From NCBI GenBank assembly GCA_034620365.1, contig JAQGEQ010000192.1, positions 1,049,001 through 1,113,000 on the forward strand: a DNA stretch of 64,000 nucleotides, written 5' to 3'. The DNA is from Pegea sp. RAD2-039. Its lineage: Eukaryota; Chordata; Thaliacea; Salpida; Salpidae. Position 1 is the first letter of the stretch. The number at the start of each line of letters is the position of its first letter. Shown piece after piece: positions 1 to 13,500 of the stretch. The translations under genes were made by a program, and so were the position numbers. The notes beneath the pieces were generated by a model. The model did not search any database. It had not been told where the DNA came from and saw only the letters and a program-made list of their open reading frames with translations.

Positions 1-3000
1 TCACCAAAGTCATCACAGATTCTTCATTCAAAGTTAAATTGCTTTAATAATACCCACTGGAGTAACACTCTTGTAATAGGCTAACCAAAATTTGGAATAC
101 GTTTTCCCAATTCCATCACTACATCAAAGTCTATCGAATCTTTTAAAATTTTGCCAAAAAGACAAGATGTAGGTAGTTTCCTTAGCAAGTGGTATGTAAC
201 ACTACCAAGTTTTTCTTCTTTTGTCATGTTATTTTTCTATTCATACTTTACGTTTTACCTCTACAATGTTTCTACTCTTTCTGTATTAATCTTAAATTGT
301 GATAACTGAGACCTTTCCAATTATATCTTCACTCATATTACTATAAGAGCTGTTGAATTTGTAACTTGCAGCTATACGTTGAATAAATGAATTAGTTCTA
401 ATAGAAGTGAATTTGGTAGCAAACCCAAAAAGGCTCAAACTTAATTAGTCCAATTTTTCAATTTAATTTTAATCTAAACAAGCAATCATAACTGTTATGT
501 TGATAAAATACTGTCTAAAAGTTTTGTTTGAAAAAGCTAATTTTCTAATTCTTTGAAGTATTATCAAGTTTGAAAGAGGCTTACTCTAGAATTGCAGTTG
601 CTTTTTATTTTATATTAGATGAAGCACTCGATTTACAAATGTTATTTTGAAATTATTTTAGTTTACAAAGTATAAAATTAATACAAAATAAATCCAAGTA
701 TTGAGAGCTAATCTAAATCTATCAACTGATATTTCACAGAAGGTCTTTTCAATTAATAATGGTGACTGATTTATAAAATAACAAAATATGACCTCATTCA
801 AGGTCATATTCACTAAAAGTTTCAAGGGGTGTATGATTTACTTATGACAGTTATCCACAAAAGTTTATCCATGAGTTATTTTGATTCAGAAGCAGACGAT
901 CATTTATGACATTTAACTGGCTTTTTGTCGATATTTTCAATATATTTTTGTCTGATAAATTTATAGCTGAAAATTAAATAGTAAAAAATTCACAGATTTG
1001 TAATAATAACCAAATAACTTAGAATTAATGTAGCATTGTTGAAACGCATACCAATGTTTGTATAATTTTTATTTCAAAAATATTCCTGCAAACGTTATCA
1101 GTTTACAAAGTAAGTTACATCAGTTCTATTAACAAACAGATTATTAAATCTTTGTTTGTGTTTTTTTTGAACTAGAACTAACTAGAAAAAAAAGAAATTT
1201 ATATCTAAATCACAGCACTTAAAGAAAACCAATTTGTTGGTTTTATGTAATCAAAAGTTTATAGATATAAAGAAAACTTTTAAATTTTTTTTATTTAAGT
1301 TACACCAACTAGATTTTGCTTTTAAATAAATTTAAAAAGTATTTCTTATATCATCAACAAAAGCTTTTATAGTTAAAATCTAATTAGATTTTTATTAATT
1401 TTCGATTTAAGAAACTTAAGTTGGCAAATTAAAATAGTTGGCACCTATACAACTGCAATAAAATCAACTAGAGGCTGAAATAGTGACAATTATTGAAAAT
1501 AAATAAAATAGAGCAAATACTCATGGCAAAGCTACAATTAAGACTCCCTATAAATGTGGTTGAATGAGAACTCAAAAGCTTATATAACACTTATTGATCT
1601 TTCTTTCATTTAGTCTACAAACCTTAATAATATCATAAACAAGTTAAATGTAATGTACGTAAATAAGATTTTAAATATAGGTTTAAGAAATTTTTTTTCT
1701 TACGTAACTTATTTTGTTATTATTAAATTATAGATTTCTTATTATCTCAAGGAATACTATAATCTAAGTTTCGATTAAATGTTTTTATAATGATCACATG
1801 GTTAATTAAGTCTCTAAACATATCTTTTAAATAGTTATCTACAATGTATAAATTCTTAGAGTTTTTTATAATCTCAAAATGATTTATTTCAATTTATTCA
1901 AAAAAAAATAATAAATTTTTAATTCAAATTTTTCTCTACAACAAATTGTATGTAAATTTTGCAAACTAATAAAGAAAACCTTTTTGATTGATCTTTTGAC
2001 CAGTGATGGTTCAATTTTTTACATAGATTAATTAGATCTGTTTGATCAGCTTGTCATATAAAATTCTAAGTATTTTACTTGTTTTTTAAGTACATCTGAA
2101 AGTACAAACTCAATTTGTAGTCGACAAAGTTGTTTGACATTTTTTAAAACAATTTGTTTTTACTTAAAAACAACCCTTTAGTGCAACAATAATCAAATAT
2201 TAATTAGTCTTTTGTAATGATTAATCATTTGTTTTAATCAAAGTTCTTAGAGAAATCAGTAATAATTTTAGCATTTCTATAAATACAGCACAAACTGTTT
2301 TTCAATTATGAAAAAGGTTAACACTTATTTGGTATTTTTTATCTAAAAATAGACAATCTTGTTAAAGCTTTTGAATCATACTAAGAGTTTCATTATAAAA
2401 AAACAAAAAATCATCTTAACGTTTAATTTTTAACATTTTTAGTATAAACAATCAATATTAATGAATAATATCATAATTATAAGAAGTAGATACAAATAAA
2501 AAAATTAAAGTTAACATTTTAAAAACATCTGTTTGAAGATAATAAAGTCTTTTGTCTCAATTTTCATGAATAATAGAAAATTTTCATGTCTGCTTTCAAA
2601 ATGAACTAAATGAATTAAAAGAAAATTAAATGTTTTACAAGTACTTTATTTATTGATTATTATTCATAGCTACATATGCTACATGAAAATGTGTTTTGGA
2701 ACTATATCCTAGACTATTTTGACGAAACTAATGTTGTTACTTTACTCGTGGGGGAAACAAGTAGTTTGTAAGTTCATGAAGTTTTTAACTTTAGTAATAA
2801 AATGTTTATTAAATAGTTATAGTAACTCTATTTTTGATATAATTAATTATTTTTCTGAATATAATTTTAATAACTGTTGAAATTAACCAATAACAATTCT
2901 TTAAGATAAGTTTATAGCTGGATTTTAAGCATTTCCAAATTTTGAATTTTATTACCAGCAAATAATATGACTTTTAGAGTAATATTTGATCAAAACCAAT

Positions 3001-5218
3001 TAATTCTAATTGCTTCAGTGCAAATATCTCAAGAAAACTATTTTTTAAAGCTTCAAATGTCTTAAATAATTTATGGCTTTTTAAATAATTCTTTTTTGAA
3101 CAGAGGTAACTCATCAAACTGTAGAACATGCGAAAGTAACCCAGTTATAAATAATTCATTTCTTTTCACTTTTAATTTGTACTTTTAGGTTCTATCTAAC
3201 ATGCTTTCACAGTTAAGTAAAAATGAAAACTACTTTTGATATTCAGCAAATACAAAAAAGAAATCTTAAAACTAATCTCAACATTTTTGACATAAAATCA
3301 GAAACTATAAAAAATAAGTTTCTGGAAGAATAATTTGGCTTTGTATATATTCATTGAAATTGAAAAAGCTAAATGTAAAAAAAAGTTAAATTTTACCACA
3401 GTTTTCTAGTCTGATGGAAAATTAAAGACTGTAAAAGCTAAAATTAAAATTATGATGATAGTTAAGGTTGCATGAGTTTAACTAGAATATACTTTCCTTA
3501 AAAATAATAATTAAACATCAATAATTTTCTATAGACTAAAACCATTGCAGGGGTAACTTGGCACAAGTCAGATCATATTTTTGTATAAACTTAAACTCAT
3601 TAAGATAGAATTAATTTTTTGCCTTAGTAAAACTGTTTAAGTAAAGTTTTCAAAATTCTTTTCAGTTTTTCTACACAGCTATACAGCTGAAAAATATTTA
3701 TAAATTTTGTTTAACAAAGAAATTTAAGATAGAATTGCTTCAATTGAACGTCGTTAAAACCAGTTAAAAGCAAGATGTTGTAAACCATATCAGTACTACA
3801 GAGTACTCAAGAAGCGTAATAAAGAGATGTTTTGCTAACCGCAGCGATATAAAATAAGTCCTTTAAGTTTTAGAGCCTTGTGTAAGGTTTAGGATTTAAA
3901 AACAAAAACGAATTGTACAGTTTTTTTTACATTTTATGAAAACAAAACATTGAAAAGTTGTGTGATAACATGAAAAAAATTCAGTCACCATAAATACTCA
4001 TAACATAATAATTTCAAATTGAAGTTATGGTTTTTTCCTGAACTGTTGCAAATTTATTATCCAAAAAATACTCTAGATATTGATTAAACTCTTTTTGTGC
4101 AAAAAATGCAATTGAACCGTGATAAATAAGCATTTTTTATCATTTTTAGAAGACTACATGTAATTCTTTAGAAACTTATAAATACTTGCAAACTTTTTGT
4201 AAACTTTGTAAACGTGAAATGAAAAATGAAAAATAATTTAAGAACTTGTAGTTATAATACAAGCTTTTTTGTTCTATTGCTTTTAACAATGTTAAAATTT
4301 ATGAAATGAAAATGTTGAATAATTAAAAATTTTCAGTTTCACAAGATAAGTTTATCCTGATATAGTCTTACTTAAAAACGTATGCAAATTAACCGAACAT
4401 TTACCTTTAAAATATTTTTGTTAGGTAACAACAAATAAAAATATTTGCTCAAAATAAAAATTTATTTTATTAACTGGGAGTATCTTAACTGAAAAAATGA
4501 TTTATTTTTGAAAAATTTGATTAAAAATAGCTTTTTTATAGTTTTATATTTGAATATTTGATCTGGAACTTTTTTCATCAATTTTAGATTTTTTTTTAGA
4601 ATTCTGTTATTTGATTTGTATACAACTAAATGTCAAAACAATCTCACTTCAATAAATTTCTAGCCTTAAGTAAAATAATCCATTTAGTTAAATATAAATG
4701 TTTTATTAAACAACAGAAAGCAACATAGAAAGATCACAATAAATATTCCGCTGAAAATAATTGAGTCAAATTTGTTGATTATGACACAAAGTTTTGTTGA
4801 TGAAGATTATAAGCTTTGTGCTAATTAAAACTAAATAAGTTGTTTTTTGTAATTGCACGTCCAAGCTTGTTTATCTTTGAAAATTACAAGTAAAAAGAAA
4901 TTAGAATTTACAAAAGGTATGTCAGAACCTTGTATCTCAAAGTAGTGAATGTGTGTTTAGTAAAATTGATTTTTTAAATATTTGCAACAATAACAAAATA
5001 GTATTTCAGAAGATTAACTGTAGTTAAGCTGGTAGCAAAACTAACTAACGGCAGTTTATGAAAAATCATACCATAAAAAGGAATTGAAATAATAATAGGA
5101 ATAGCTTTTTGGAAGCAAATTTTTATAGAGAGTTATTGATTGGCAATGAAAGAAAAAAAAACAAAAAAAAATAATCTAAAAATAAATTGCTGTCAACTTA
5201 ACATAATCATGCATTAGG
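1..5218. other. A+T-rich spacer, no gene seen
   Basis: Very A+T-rich DNA with frequent stops in all frames. I see no long open frame, no RNA gene and no transposon signature. The part just below 5219 must hold the 3' UTR of the minus-strand gene that ends there. The nearest canonical minus-strand AATAAA that I noticed is about 0.5 kb downstream of the stop (around 4702-4707), so the polyadenylation site is not clear. Confidence 0.6.
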
Positions 5219-8200
5219 CTATCGCACAAAGACATCCTCAGCCACAAAGCAGTTTAAACTTTGATATGAAGAAGCAAGAGACATTAAATCTGTATACCAG
5301 TCTCCTCCAGTGCAGCTGTGGAAATCTTCTTCATCTTCAGTCGATGAATCAAGCGGTGTTTCACTTTTCGGACTTTTAACTTTCAAAATTTGTTGCCCAA
5401 AAGCTCCGATGTCATCATCAACTACTGGCTTCACCTTCATTAGTTTATTTCTTCGGACTTTACTAAGACGAGGTGAAGCTCTATAGCTTGAGTCTCCGCT
5501 AGAAGCTTTTAAACTGATGTCATCAGTACTTCGAAAGCATTTTTGGCGAATAAGTTTTCGCGTGGAGCAACGTGTAGCGCGGTTTGAATATGACGTCATT
5601 GACTTCTCTGCCAAACTTGCTAAAATGCAATCTTCACAACTCCAAGCGGATGTAGGGAGCAACCGAGCTGCCGATTCATTAACATCAATAGTTGAAAAAC
5701 TGATCCCATCATCCGAAGAGCTTTTATTTTCATCAAAAATCTCAGGATTAAGAGCGTTTGAAGTTTGGGGTTCTTCTTCTTCAACTACCAGACTTTCACT
5801 TTTATCTTTCATTTTTTTTGACCGAATCTGCTTCAGAGATGCTAGGACTTCAAAGACATTATCCTTTTCATCATTTACTTCATCTTTATTAGTTAAAGGA
5901 CCTAAAGAAAAACTTCTCAGAGAACATGGGACTGAATTTTTTGGCTTTGAAGACTTTAAACTAAATTTGCTTTCTGATTTAAGGTCTTTAGAGCGAGATG
6001 AGATCCGGCTTTTTAACTTGACGCTGTAAACAAAAGTCTTCATAGAGGATACTATACCTTGTATAGACTTTCCTCTACCTGTTGTATTAGCAAGAGTTTT
6101 TTTATAGTTCTTCTGATTTAAGTTGTTTGATCCAATTGCACTAGTTGAGACTGAAAAATAATTAAGGCCGTCATATACAGCTGGTCGGCAATATTCTGAA
6201 GCACAAGCACATTGATCATTAGGAATGATGTCTTCACTACTTTCCGTTGTGTTTGAAGATGAAGCTGCTAAAGACCTTATAGAATCAATTGAAGCTTGAG
6301 TAATTAACCGATTTTTCTTCGGTGTTGTTCCTTCTTCTACGCTCAAAGTTGTTTCACGATTCTGACAAGTAATTCGAGGCGTATGAGTTGCTGTCGGAGG
6401 TGATAAGGAGGTCTTCCGGTTTACTGAATCATTCAATTTTGCGTTTGATGATCGACTACAGTTATCACCACTACTACTTCCATACCCATTATCTAATGAT
6501 GCATCTGAATCAATTTTGTTTCGTTTAATGGCTTTGACATGAGTTGTTGTTGTTACTGTTGCTACTGGTTTCTTGTTTTGAAGGATGCGACGACGGTGAG
6601 TGAAAGCTGAAACAATTGCTCGAAGAGAATTCGACTTGCTGATACTTCCACGAGCTACCCTTGGTGGATATGAACCTTTTCGTTCGTTGAAGTTGGTTGA
6701 TGTTGCTTGTGCTAATTCAGTTAGTTGCAGTTTTCGGTTTATTGATATTGGCTTAGTAACTGCTTTGGGTTTTGCTTCTTTACAAATTTTATCAAGTGGA
6801 CTTCCAGTTTTTGAATTGCAGTGGTTTACGCAATGTTGGTCCACTCCTATGACTGGACAACCAGCCACAAAAGAAGAAGTTGGGAAAATCTGAAAGGAAA
6901 AAGCATATATCAAAATCTATTCTATAAGAAACCACTTTGTGAGTTTTATTTTGTTTATTTCTGTAGTGAAAAAAGCTCAACTAAAACATCAATGGCTTTG
7001 TTCGATATTTCAAAAAATGTTTTCAGACTAGGTTTTAGTAAACGTGATAGAATGGTTAAATTAAAGTTGAAAGTAATTCCAAAATAACGTCAACAACAAT
7101 TAAATTGATATTGATACAATCGATAATAACTTTCATAAGTCTAAAACAATAGTCAATAAAACAATTACAACAAAACTGCTAGAAGTACTTTATAGTATGA
7201 AGACAAATTGAAGTTCCCTTCACAACACAATCTCATGTCTGAAATTGATACATGTACAGTTCCCAGAAAAGTTTTCATCCTATAAGGAGCTGGATAGGTA
7301 AAGACACATACCTGAAATCGAATTTTATAATTATTAATTTGTTATTTAATGATAAAGACGCACGAGGAACAAATCAATTAATACCCAACTTTTAAACAAT
7401 CAAATTAGTAAGTTCATCTTTTGAAGAGTCATAAATATATTTGCGTGATTACCTGAAGCATTTGATGTGTTTCAAGAGTTTGCAGGTCACTTGGTTGCTG
7501 ACATTTTCCAAGACTTGAAACTATTTCTTTCTTGTCAAACATTAAGGTACAAGCCTTACCTCCACTATTAGTGCTTTGATCAGCAGTAGCTTTACTCTCA
7601 AAAACGATGTTACTAGCAGCAAGATATCCTTTCACAGATACTTCTATAATCAATAAAACATTATTTTAATAATTTCTTTTTACGGTTCAAAATGAATAAT
7701 TTTCAAAAAGTCTTAATATCTTTATAAAAATGAGTCATCCTTAGAGCTCTTTAATTCTCTAATCTTTAAAATTGAGTATTTTTTTCTTTAACAAAAAAGG
7801 AAATGTCAGATTTGTGAACATAGTTTCGATATTCTTATTATTTTAACCTTTATACAAAGCTCATAAAATATTTTAAATCAATCCTTTTTTGTACTTATTT
7901 CTAGAGATGAATTTCTAGCATGTTGTTGGTTAAGATTTGCCTCATAATACCCACCCTTTTGAAAACTTATTGATTTTGTGTTTTGTCATTCTAACGTGAA
8001 TATGAAATTACACCGGCTCCTTTAGAATTTGTTTTTATATATAGCTAAAACTCTCATGTAGTACAATCTATTTTCATTAGTAATTTAAATGTGGGTACTT
8101 ACGAGTGAAAGGTGCCTGTGATCTCAAATTGCCTGATGACTTTTTCGTCAAGGTTTTCATGAAATCTGTCATCTTTACTTTTAAGGCTCTTGAATCATCA

Positions 8201-9339
8201 GTTATTGTTAGCTGTGATAAATTTAAACTGTTAGATATAAACGTTTTGATATTTTTTTCTGTCATTAATGTATCACAAGAACTTTTCTAAAGTATAATTG
8301 ATATATGACTTAAAATAGTTAAATAAAAACAACTTTAACTACAAAGCTATTTTGTATTTCAATCTTTTAATACTTTTATGTAGTATTATAATCAGTAGTC
8401 AAAGATATTTAACTAAAGTCTTTTTACATTTACAAACATTAATTTTGCTTTTATTGATTTTTAGTATAATGACTTTACACAATAAAACCTGGCAACTTTC
8501 TTTACTAAGCACAAGTTTATTCCCTTTTAAAAGTGCAAGCTTATTCAGGTTTATAAGAACTGACAAGAAAGAATTCTTATGGCACAATATTGTGGAAAAT
8601 GAAATACTGAAAACTTATGGCTTAAATCAATTAGTGTTGGTATTTATTTTTTATCTGAGTTAAAAAATTTACGCCGATGTCAGCTCTGTTTATTTTACAA
8701 AAATTATTTTGAAATGAAAATATTCCACTATAAAATACCTTCTAATAACCGTAAAGAATAAATTTGCTTATAAAATGTTCAGTGTATCATTTCAAAATTT
8801 CTTTATTTTGCTTAAAAATAGTTTCCATACATAAAATCAATCAGCAACTTATAAGTCTGATAAACAATGAATAGGACAGTTTGTTTTGAAAGCTCATGAA
8901 AACTTATTTTCTTCTATGTTCTAATTTAAATCTGCAGGTACATAGGTACAGGTTGTTTATAGATTTAAGACATATAAGCTAAATAAATGTTGTATAAAAT
9001 TCAAACACAGACATTATTGTTTCAATAATGATAAAAAACTTTAGGAAATAATCCAGCTTGACTTATCATTAGAAATATTATAGATTTACTAAAAACGACA
9101 TGATTACTCTTTTTAAAATTAAAATATAATAATTTCTAAATGAAGTAACTTCGATATATACAAATATTTCAGCTTACCTTAATATAGCCTACAGGCAAAC
9201 TAGCCAATGATTGTCTGTCCACCATTTGAGAGTGTCCAAGAGGTTCCACAAATCTCATCATTCTTCTTATGTTGTCTTCTTTAACTGATGAAGTCACTTT
9301 GATCTTACTGGTCTCTGATGAACTGTTGCTGGTCATCAT
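5219..9339 (-). CDS. Serine-rich protein of unknown function, four coding exons, 735 aa
   Basis: I rebuilt four exons on the minus strand: 9178-9339, 8103-8286, 7453-7643 and 5219-6889. Donors are GTAAGC, GTAAGT and GTAATC; acceptors end TTTAG, TATAG and TTTCAG. Phases agree (0, 1, 0), and the whole reads as 735 codons plus a TAG stop. The start is a double ATG; the first is chosen. I do not recognise the protein. It has no evident signal peptide or membrane segment. Most of it is Ser/Lys/Thr-rich and looks disordered, with basic Ser-Lys stretches, an acidic run (EEEE) and a C-terminal acidic patch (STEDEEDF, about residues 695-702) before a more hydrophobic tail. A few Cys pairs (for example CACASEYC) do not form a motif I can name. 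The last exon encodes 556 residues and is clearly richer in G+C than its flanks, which supports coding. It may be a scaffold or a phosphoprotein, but this is a guess. Confidence 0.8.
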
Positions 9340-9401
9340 GCTCAATTCACTTAACTAAACTTTTGTTTATTTTTAAGATTTGGTTTTTTAAAAGTCAATT
9401 C
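9340..9401 (-). promoter_or_regulatory. 5' UTR segment and splice acceptor before the 735-aa gene
   Basis: Reading the minus strand, a good acceptor (T-rich tract ending TTACCAG, with the AG at 9403-9402) lies 62 nt before the start codon. It would serve either a 5' UTR intron or a spliced-leader addition site. No in-frame ATG lies between it and the chosen start. Confidence 0.4.
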
Positions 9402-10371
9402 CTGGTAACAAGAAATAAAAATTTGTTTGAATTTCAACAAAAGGATTTTTTATTGCCAGTTCGTAGTACACATTCTACATGGTTGAAATAACAACGCTAA
9501 GCTTGGTCTAATAGACTTGTTTGTATAGAATTTCTTGATAAGGTTATCGGTAAACTGCTTGTTCGATATTTTTACATGTATATCAACCACATTAAACTTG
9601 AACTGGTTTCAAACACAAGACACAAACTTGGATAACAATATAGTAAAGCGTTATTTATTAGAAAAAATCTAATTAACGTTCTTTGAAGTAGTTTTGTTTA
9701 CTTTTAAAAAATGTTTTAATGACATTAAAAAATTTATTGATTTTGTTTTAAATTTTTTACAAAAATTATAAATCATTTCCAATTAACATGAATTCAAATT
9801 TCATTTCTCTATATAAAGTTCCCTTTCTTTTTGTCAGATAGTTAATCGAGCAAAAAGAAAATATAAGTTCTTTAAATAGCTACGATGTACTCAAAACTAG
9901 TTTTCAGATAAAAATAAATTTCTAAATTGATGGATAAATCAAGTTGATGAACAAGTTTTCGGGAAACATAAAAAAGTTTTGCTTAAAACACAATTTATTT
10001 CAAACGTCTTAATTTCACATAATTGCTAATTTTTTTCAAAGTTTCTAATTATTTTAGCTTAAAAGGTTTATTTTAAAGAATTATTTGCAGAGTTAATGTT
10101 TGCTTTCAGGATACTAAGTCAGTCTTGCTAATCACTTTTTAAAATGTTCAAACTCAGGTGATCAACAAAAAACACTGGAGTAAAAATGAAAATACTGACA
10201 ATTAAACTTCTCTTAAAACTTGTAATAAAACTGAACCAACTGAAATTACATTTGAAACATTTGTATGATCAACTCAATATAAAAAATATTTCAGTAAACT
10301 AAATATTTGCAAGCGTTTGCTTATACTTGAAGCAACAAATTTTCTAGCAACTTCAATTTGTAGAAATATAC
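9402..10371. other. Possible 5' UTR intron or spacer
   Basis: A+T-rich DNA with no usable open frame. If the candidate leader exon at 10372-10500 is real, this stretch is the 5' UTR intron of the 735-aa gene. It contains a plus-strand CTATATAAAG near 9810, which is in the wrong orientation for that gene. Confidence 0.35.
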
Positions 10372-10560
10372 CAGCTCCTCTCTTATGCGGATGAAAAAAC
10401 TGCTTTATCAGTTAGTGTTGTCACTTAATGAAGAGAAAGACAAAAAAGTTAGAGAAAGAGACATGGAGAGAGGTGGATTTTATGGTTTTTTAATGTTTTG
10501 CAGCCTTGTAATTTTGCTTTCACGAATCCGTATATCACGTGTTTTGTAAGTAGCCAATAG
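10372..10560 (-). promoter_or_regulatory. Candidate promoter and untranslated first exon of the 735-aa gene
   Basis: This block has more G+C than its surroundings. It holds a CACGTG E-box (10536-10541) and a CCAAT box (10554-10558). On the minus strand it ends in GAGCTG followed by GTATAT, a possible donor at 10371, which could join the acceptor at 9401. A short upstream frame (MSLSLTF..., 18 codons) would lie in such a leader. No transcript evidence is available here, so the start site is unproven. Confidence 0.3.
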
Positions 10561-13500
10561 CAAAGCTGATAGATTTTATTCTATTCGCAAAAGATGAAAT
10601 ATACGAATAAAGGTTATGGAGAAAATGAAAATTCGTATTTTTAGTTTGCATCGATTATTGAGAGATAGATGTTGATTAATTATTAAAAATATCTAATGAA
10701 AATGAATATAGAAGATAAAAAAACTAAGGTGAATGCCTCATTTAATGTAAAGAATTTTATTAATTATTTTTGATTTAAGCTAAAAGAATTTTCTTGAAGC
10801 TTTTCGAACTAGTTGAGTTTCATATAAATAAAATGTTATTTTTCACTTGAACGTTGTTTTATCTAAAGAAATAATTTCAAAATGTCACAAGAAAATTGTT
10901 TAATTGTGTTACATTTAAAATAATTATTGTGACACACATGCTTCTTTATTCCTTATATTTACTTCAAATATTACAAATTGCTTTCAGCTTAAATGAAACT
11001 TTGTGGCGAAAAACGCTAAGAAAATAGTTGATTCATTAGATAGACTAAAAACAAAATTCTGCTTAAATAAATTTTCAAGTATAATGGGTTAGAGTACTTG
11101 CAATTTAAAATAAAAAACAATTTATAGATAGTTTTACTCAAATAATTATTTCTTAGAAAAACTTTCAATAAAAATATTCCCTGAATAAACATCACTTTTT
11201 AACTACATTGAAAATTTATTAAAATATTCGTAAAGAAAATTAAATAACACAAACATAACAACTTATTTAAAAAAAATAGGCATCTATGTATTATTGATGT
11301 ATAATTATTTGGTAAAAATTCTCAATCAGTAATAAGAAACTTTCATAACTGTAAGTAATAATTTCAGTTTTAAAAGAAATACTCAGCATAACTTTACTAG
11401 TTTGATTTTAAAGAGAAAAAGTTTCAAGATTAGAACACAAAGTATTTAAATATTAGTTTATGATGTGAATGAAATTGTAAATTCAAATTCTTTTGTAATT
11501 TTTTATGGTATTAAAAGCAAACAAAAACCAACTTTAACAGTTGTAAAAAAACATTTCAGTGAACATGAATTTTTGAGACACAATTAAATACTTTAATAAA
11601 TAATCCTTAAAGAGTTAAATATAAAATTAATAATAAAAAACAAACTTAGTATAGAATAGGAGAAAGTACTTAAAGTGAAATAAACTTTATTCCACAAATG
11701 TATTTTCCTTCCACATTAATAGCAACTAATTGTTTTCTTATTCCTTTGTTTAGGGGAATCACTGTATTCATTCTTCAAGCAAATAAACTTTCTTTAGTAG
11801 GAACACATTTTCGAAGTTTTAAAAGTACAATTTTTATTTTTGGTAATTCATCATAGTTGTTTTTAAATCACAACGTTTTCACATAAGCTATAGATTTATT
11901 TCTTCAACTTAAAACAAGTTATTTTACTATTTCAGTCTATAAAAAAATCTACTATTTAATTAGCTTCAGGAAAATAAAATGCCAAAGTCATTTAAATGTT
12001 ATTTTATTTCTTAGTTGAATATATTCTGGGAGAAAGATTTGAAGAAAATGTTAAATTTACAATATCAAGTAATTTGTTTTGACTAAAGAAGGTATTCTTA
12101 TCTTCAATTACAATAATTCTTCGTCCAATACTTTCAGTTAAAAATAATAAATAAGTTAACTTTGTTGTTTTTAAGTTATCGATTATTGTGAATGTTGATA
12201 TTATTAAACTTGAGTTGTTTAAACAAACTTATTTCTTCATAATGAAAGTTACTTTGCTGCTAATACAACCCTCAAAATATTGAGTATTTTTAATCTACCA
12301 ACCTATTAGATCAAGCTTACAAACAAAAGTTTGTTATTTCTTTTCTCCAATACAACAATAATGAGTCATTTGAATGTTGCATACTTTTGAACAAATTGAT
12401 AAAAAGCATTTTTTGAACTTAAATTTTCTTTTTTTAAATATATATATGCGAGTAAAAAAATTAATTTAATAAAAAAGTTTTTTTTATAACTTTTCTATGA
12501 ATCAAATACAAAGTTTCATCAACTCAAAAAAATATCTTCAAGTACTTATATTATATTTATCACTTTAATTTGATAAATAACTGATAAAAACACACTTACA
12601 TAAGTTGTAGAAAAAGAGATAGTGACATGCATTCAAATTTAAATTAAGTAGTTTAAGTAAGAAGATTAAAAAATATTTTTGTTGTGACATTGATCTGGAA
12701 GCAGGTTTGTATCGATTTTAACAAAATAAAGACTTTATTTGAACGTTAGGTAGTTACCTTAACAAATATAGAAAAGATTAATTCAAAGCACTGATCATGA
12801 GATACAAATATTTGGCATTGAGATAAATAAAATAACTTAAATATACCTTAAACTTAGTTTGCTTAAGTAAATGTATTTTATCGGAATTTTCAAAAAATTA
12901 CCAAATAAAATAGATTTTTATAAAAATCTTAAAGATTTAAAAGCACTTACATAGAAGGTTTATTGCTTATTTTGTATTGAAATATTAATTTTTACATAAA
13001 AATTTAATTTTGTATAGATTAAAGAATAAAAAGGCATTCCAGCTTTACCATAACATTACAAAATACTTAGAAGCAGTTGACAGAATTTTTTCTTGATTTA
13101 TTTATGAATTAACGACAGAAAACTTCTATTTAACTCAACAATACTTTCAACTAAACCTATCAACATTGTTTTCTAAAATCAAAAAATATTAATAACTTCA
13201 ATTTTACATTTTGTGAACTATTTTTATAACTTACTTATAAATCAGGCAAAGAGTTAGTCAAAAGCAAACTATGTTATCAACACGTCATTGTCTAATTAAT
13301 TTAAAATTCTATTTTTGGGCAGTGCGAATGAAATATGATAAAAATTATAATTTTCACTGTTAATTTTCTTATATATTTTTTGAGCAAAATATTTTGTGGT
13401 GACGAAAAGAAGCTTGTTCAAACTGAACGTATTTCACAACCTTTTTAAAACTTGTAAGATCGCCAGATAATTACTAATATCTGAAATGTTACAGAAAACT

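Noticed and set aside
5517..6029. 170-codon open frame on the plus strand
   Set aside because: It lies entirely opposite the last exon of the 735-aa gene, whose splice sites and phases fit well; it is an antisense shadow.
8352..8663. 103-codon plus-strand frame
   Set aside because: It lies in intron 1 of the minus-strand gene and is rich in Leu, Ile, Phe and Ser, as expected from A+T-rich sequence; no promoter or splice context.
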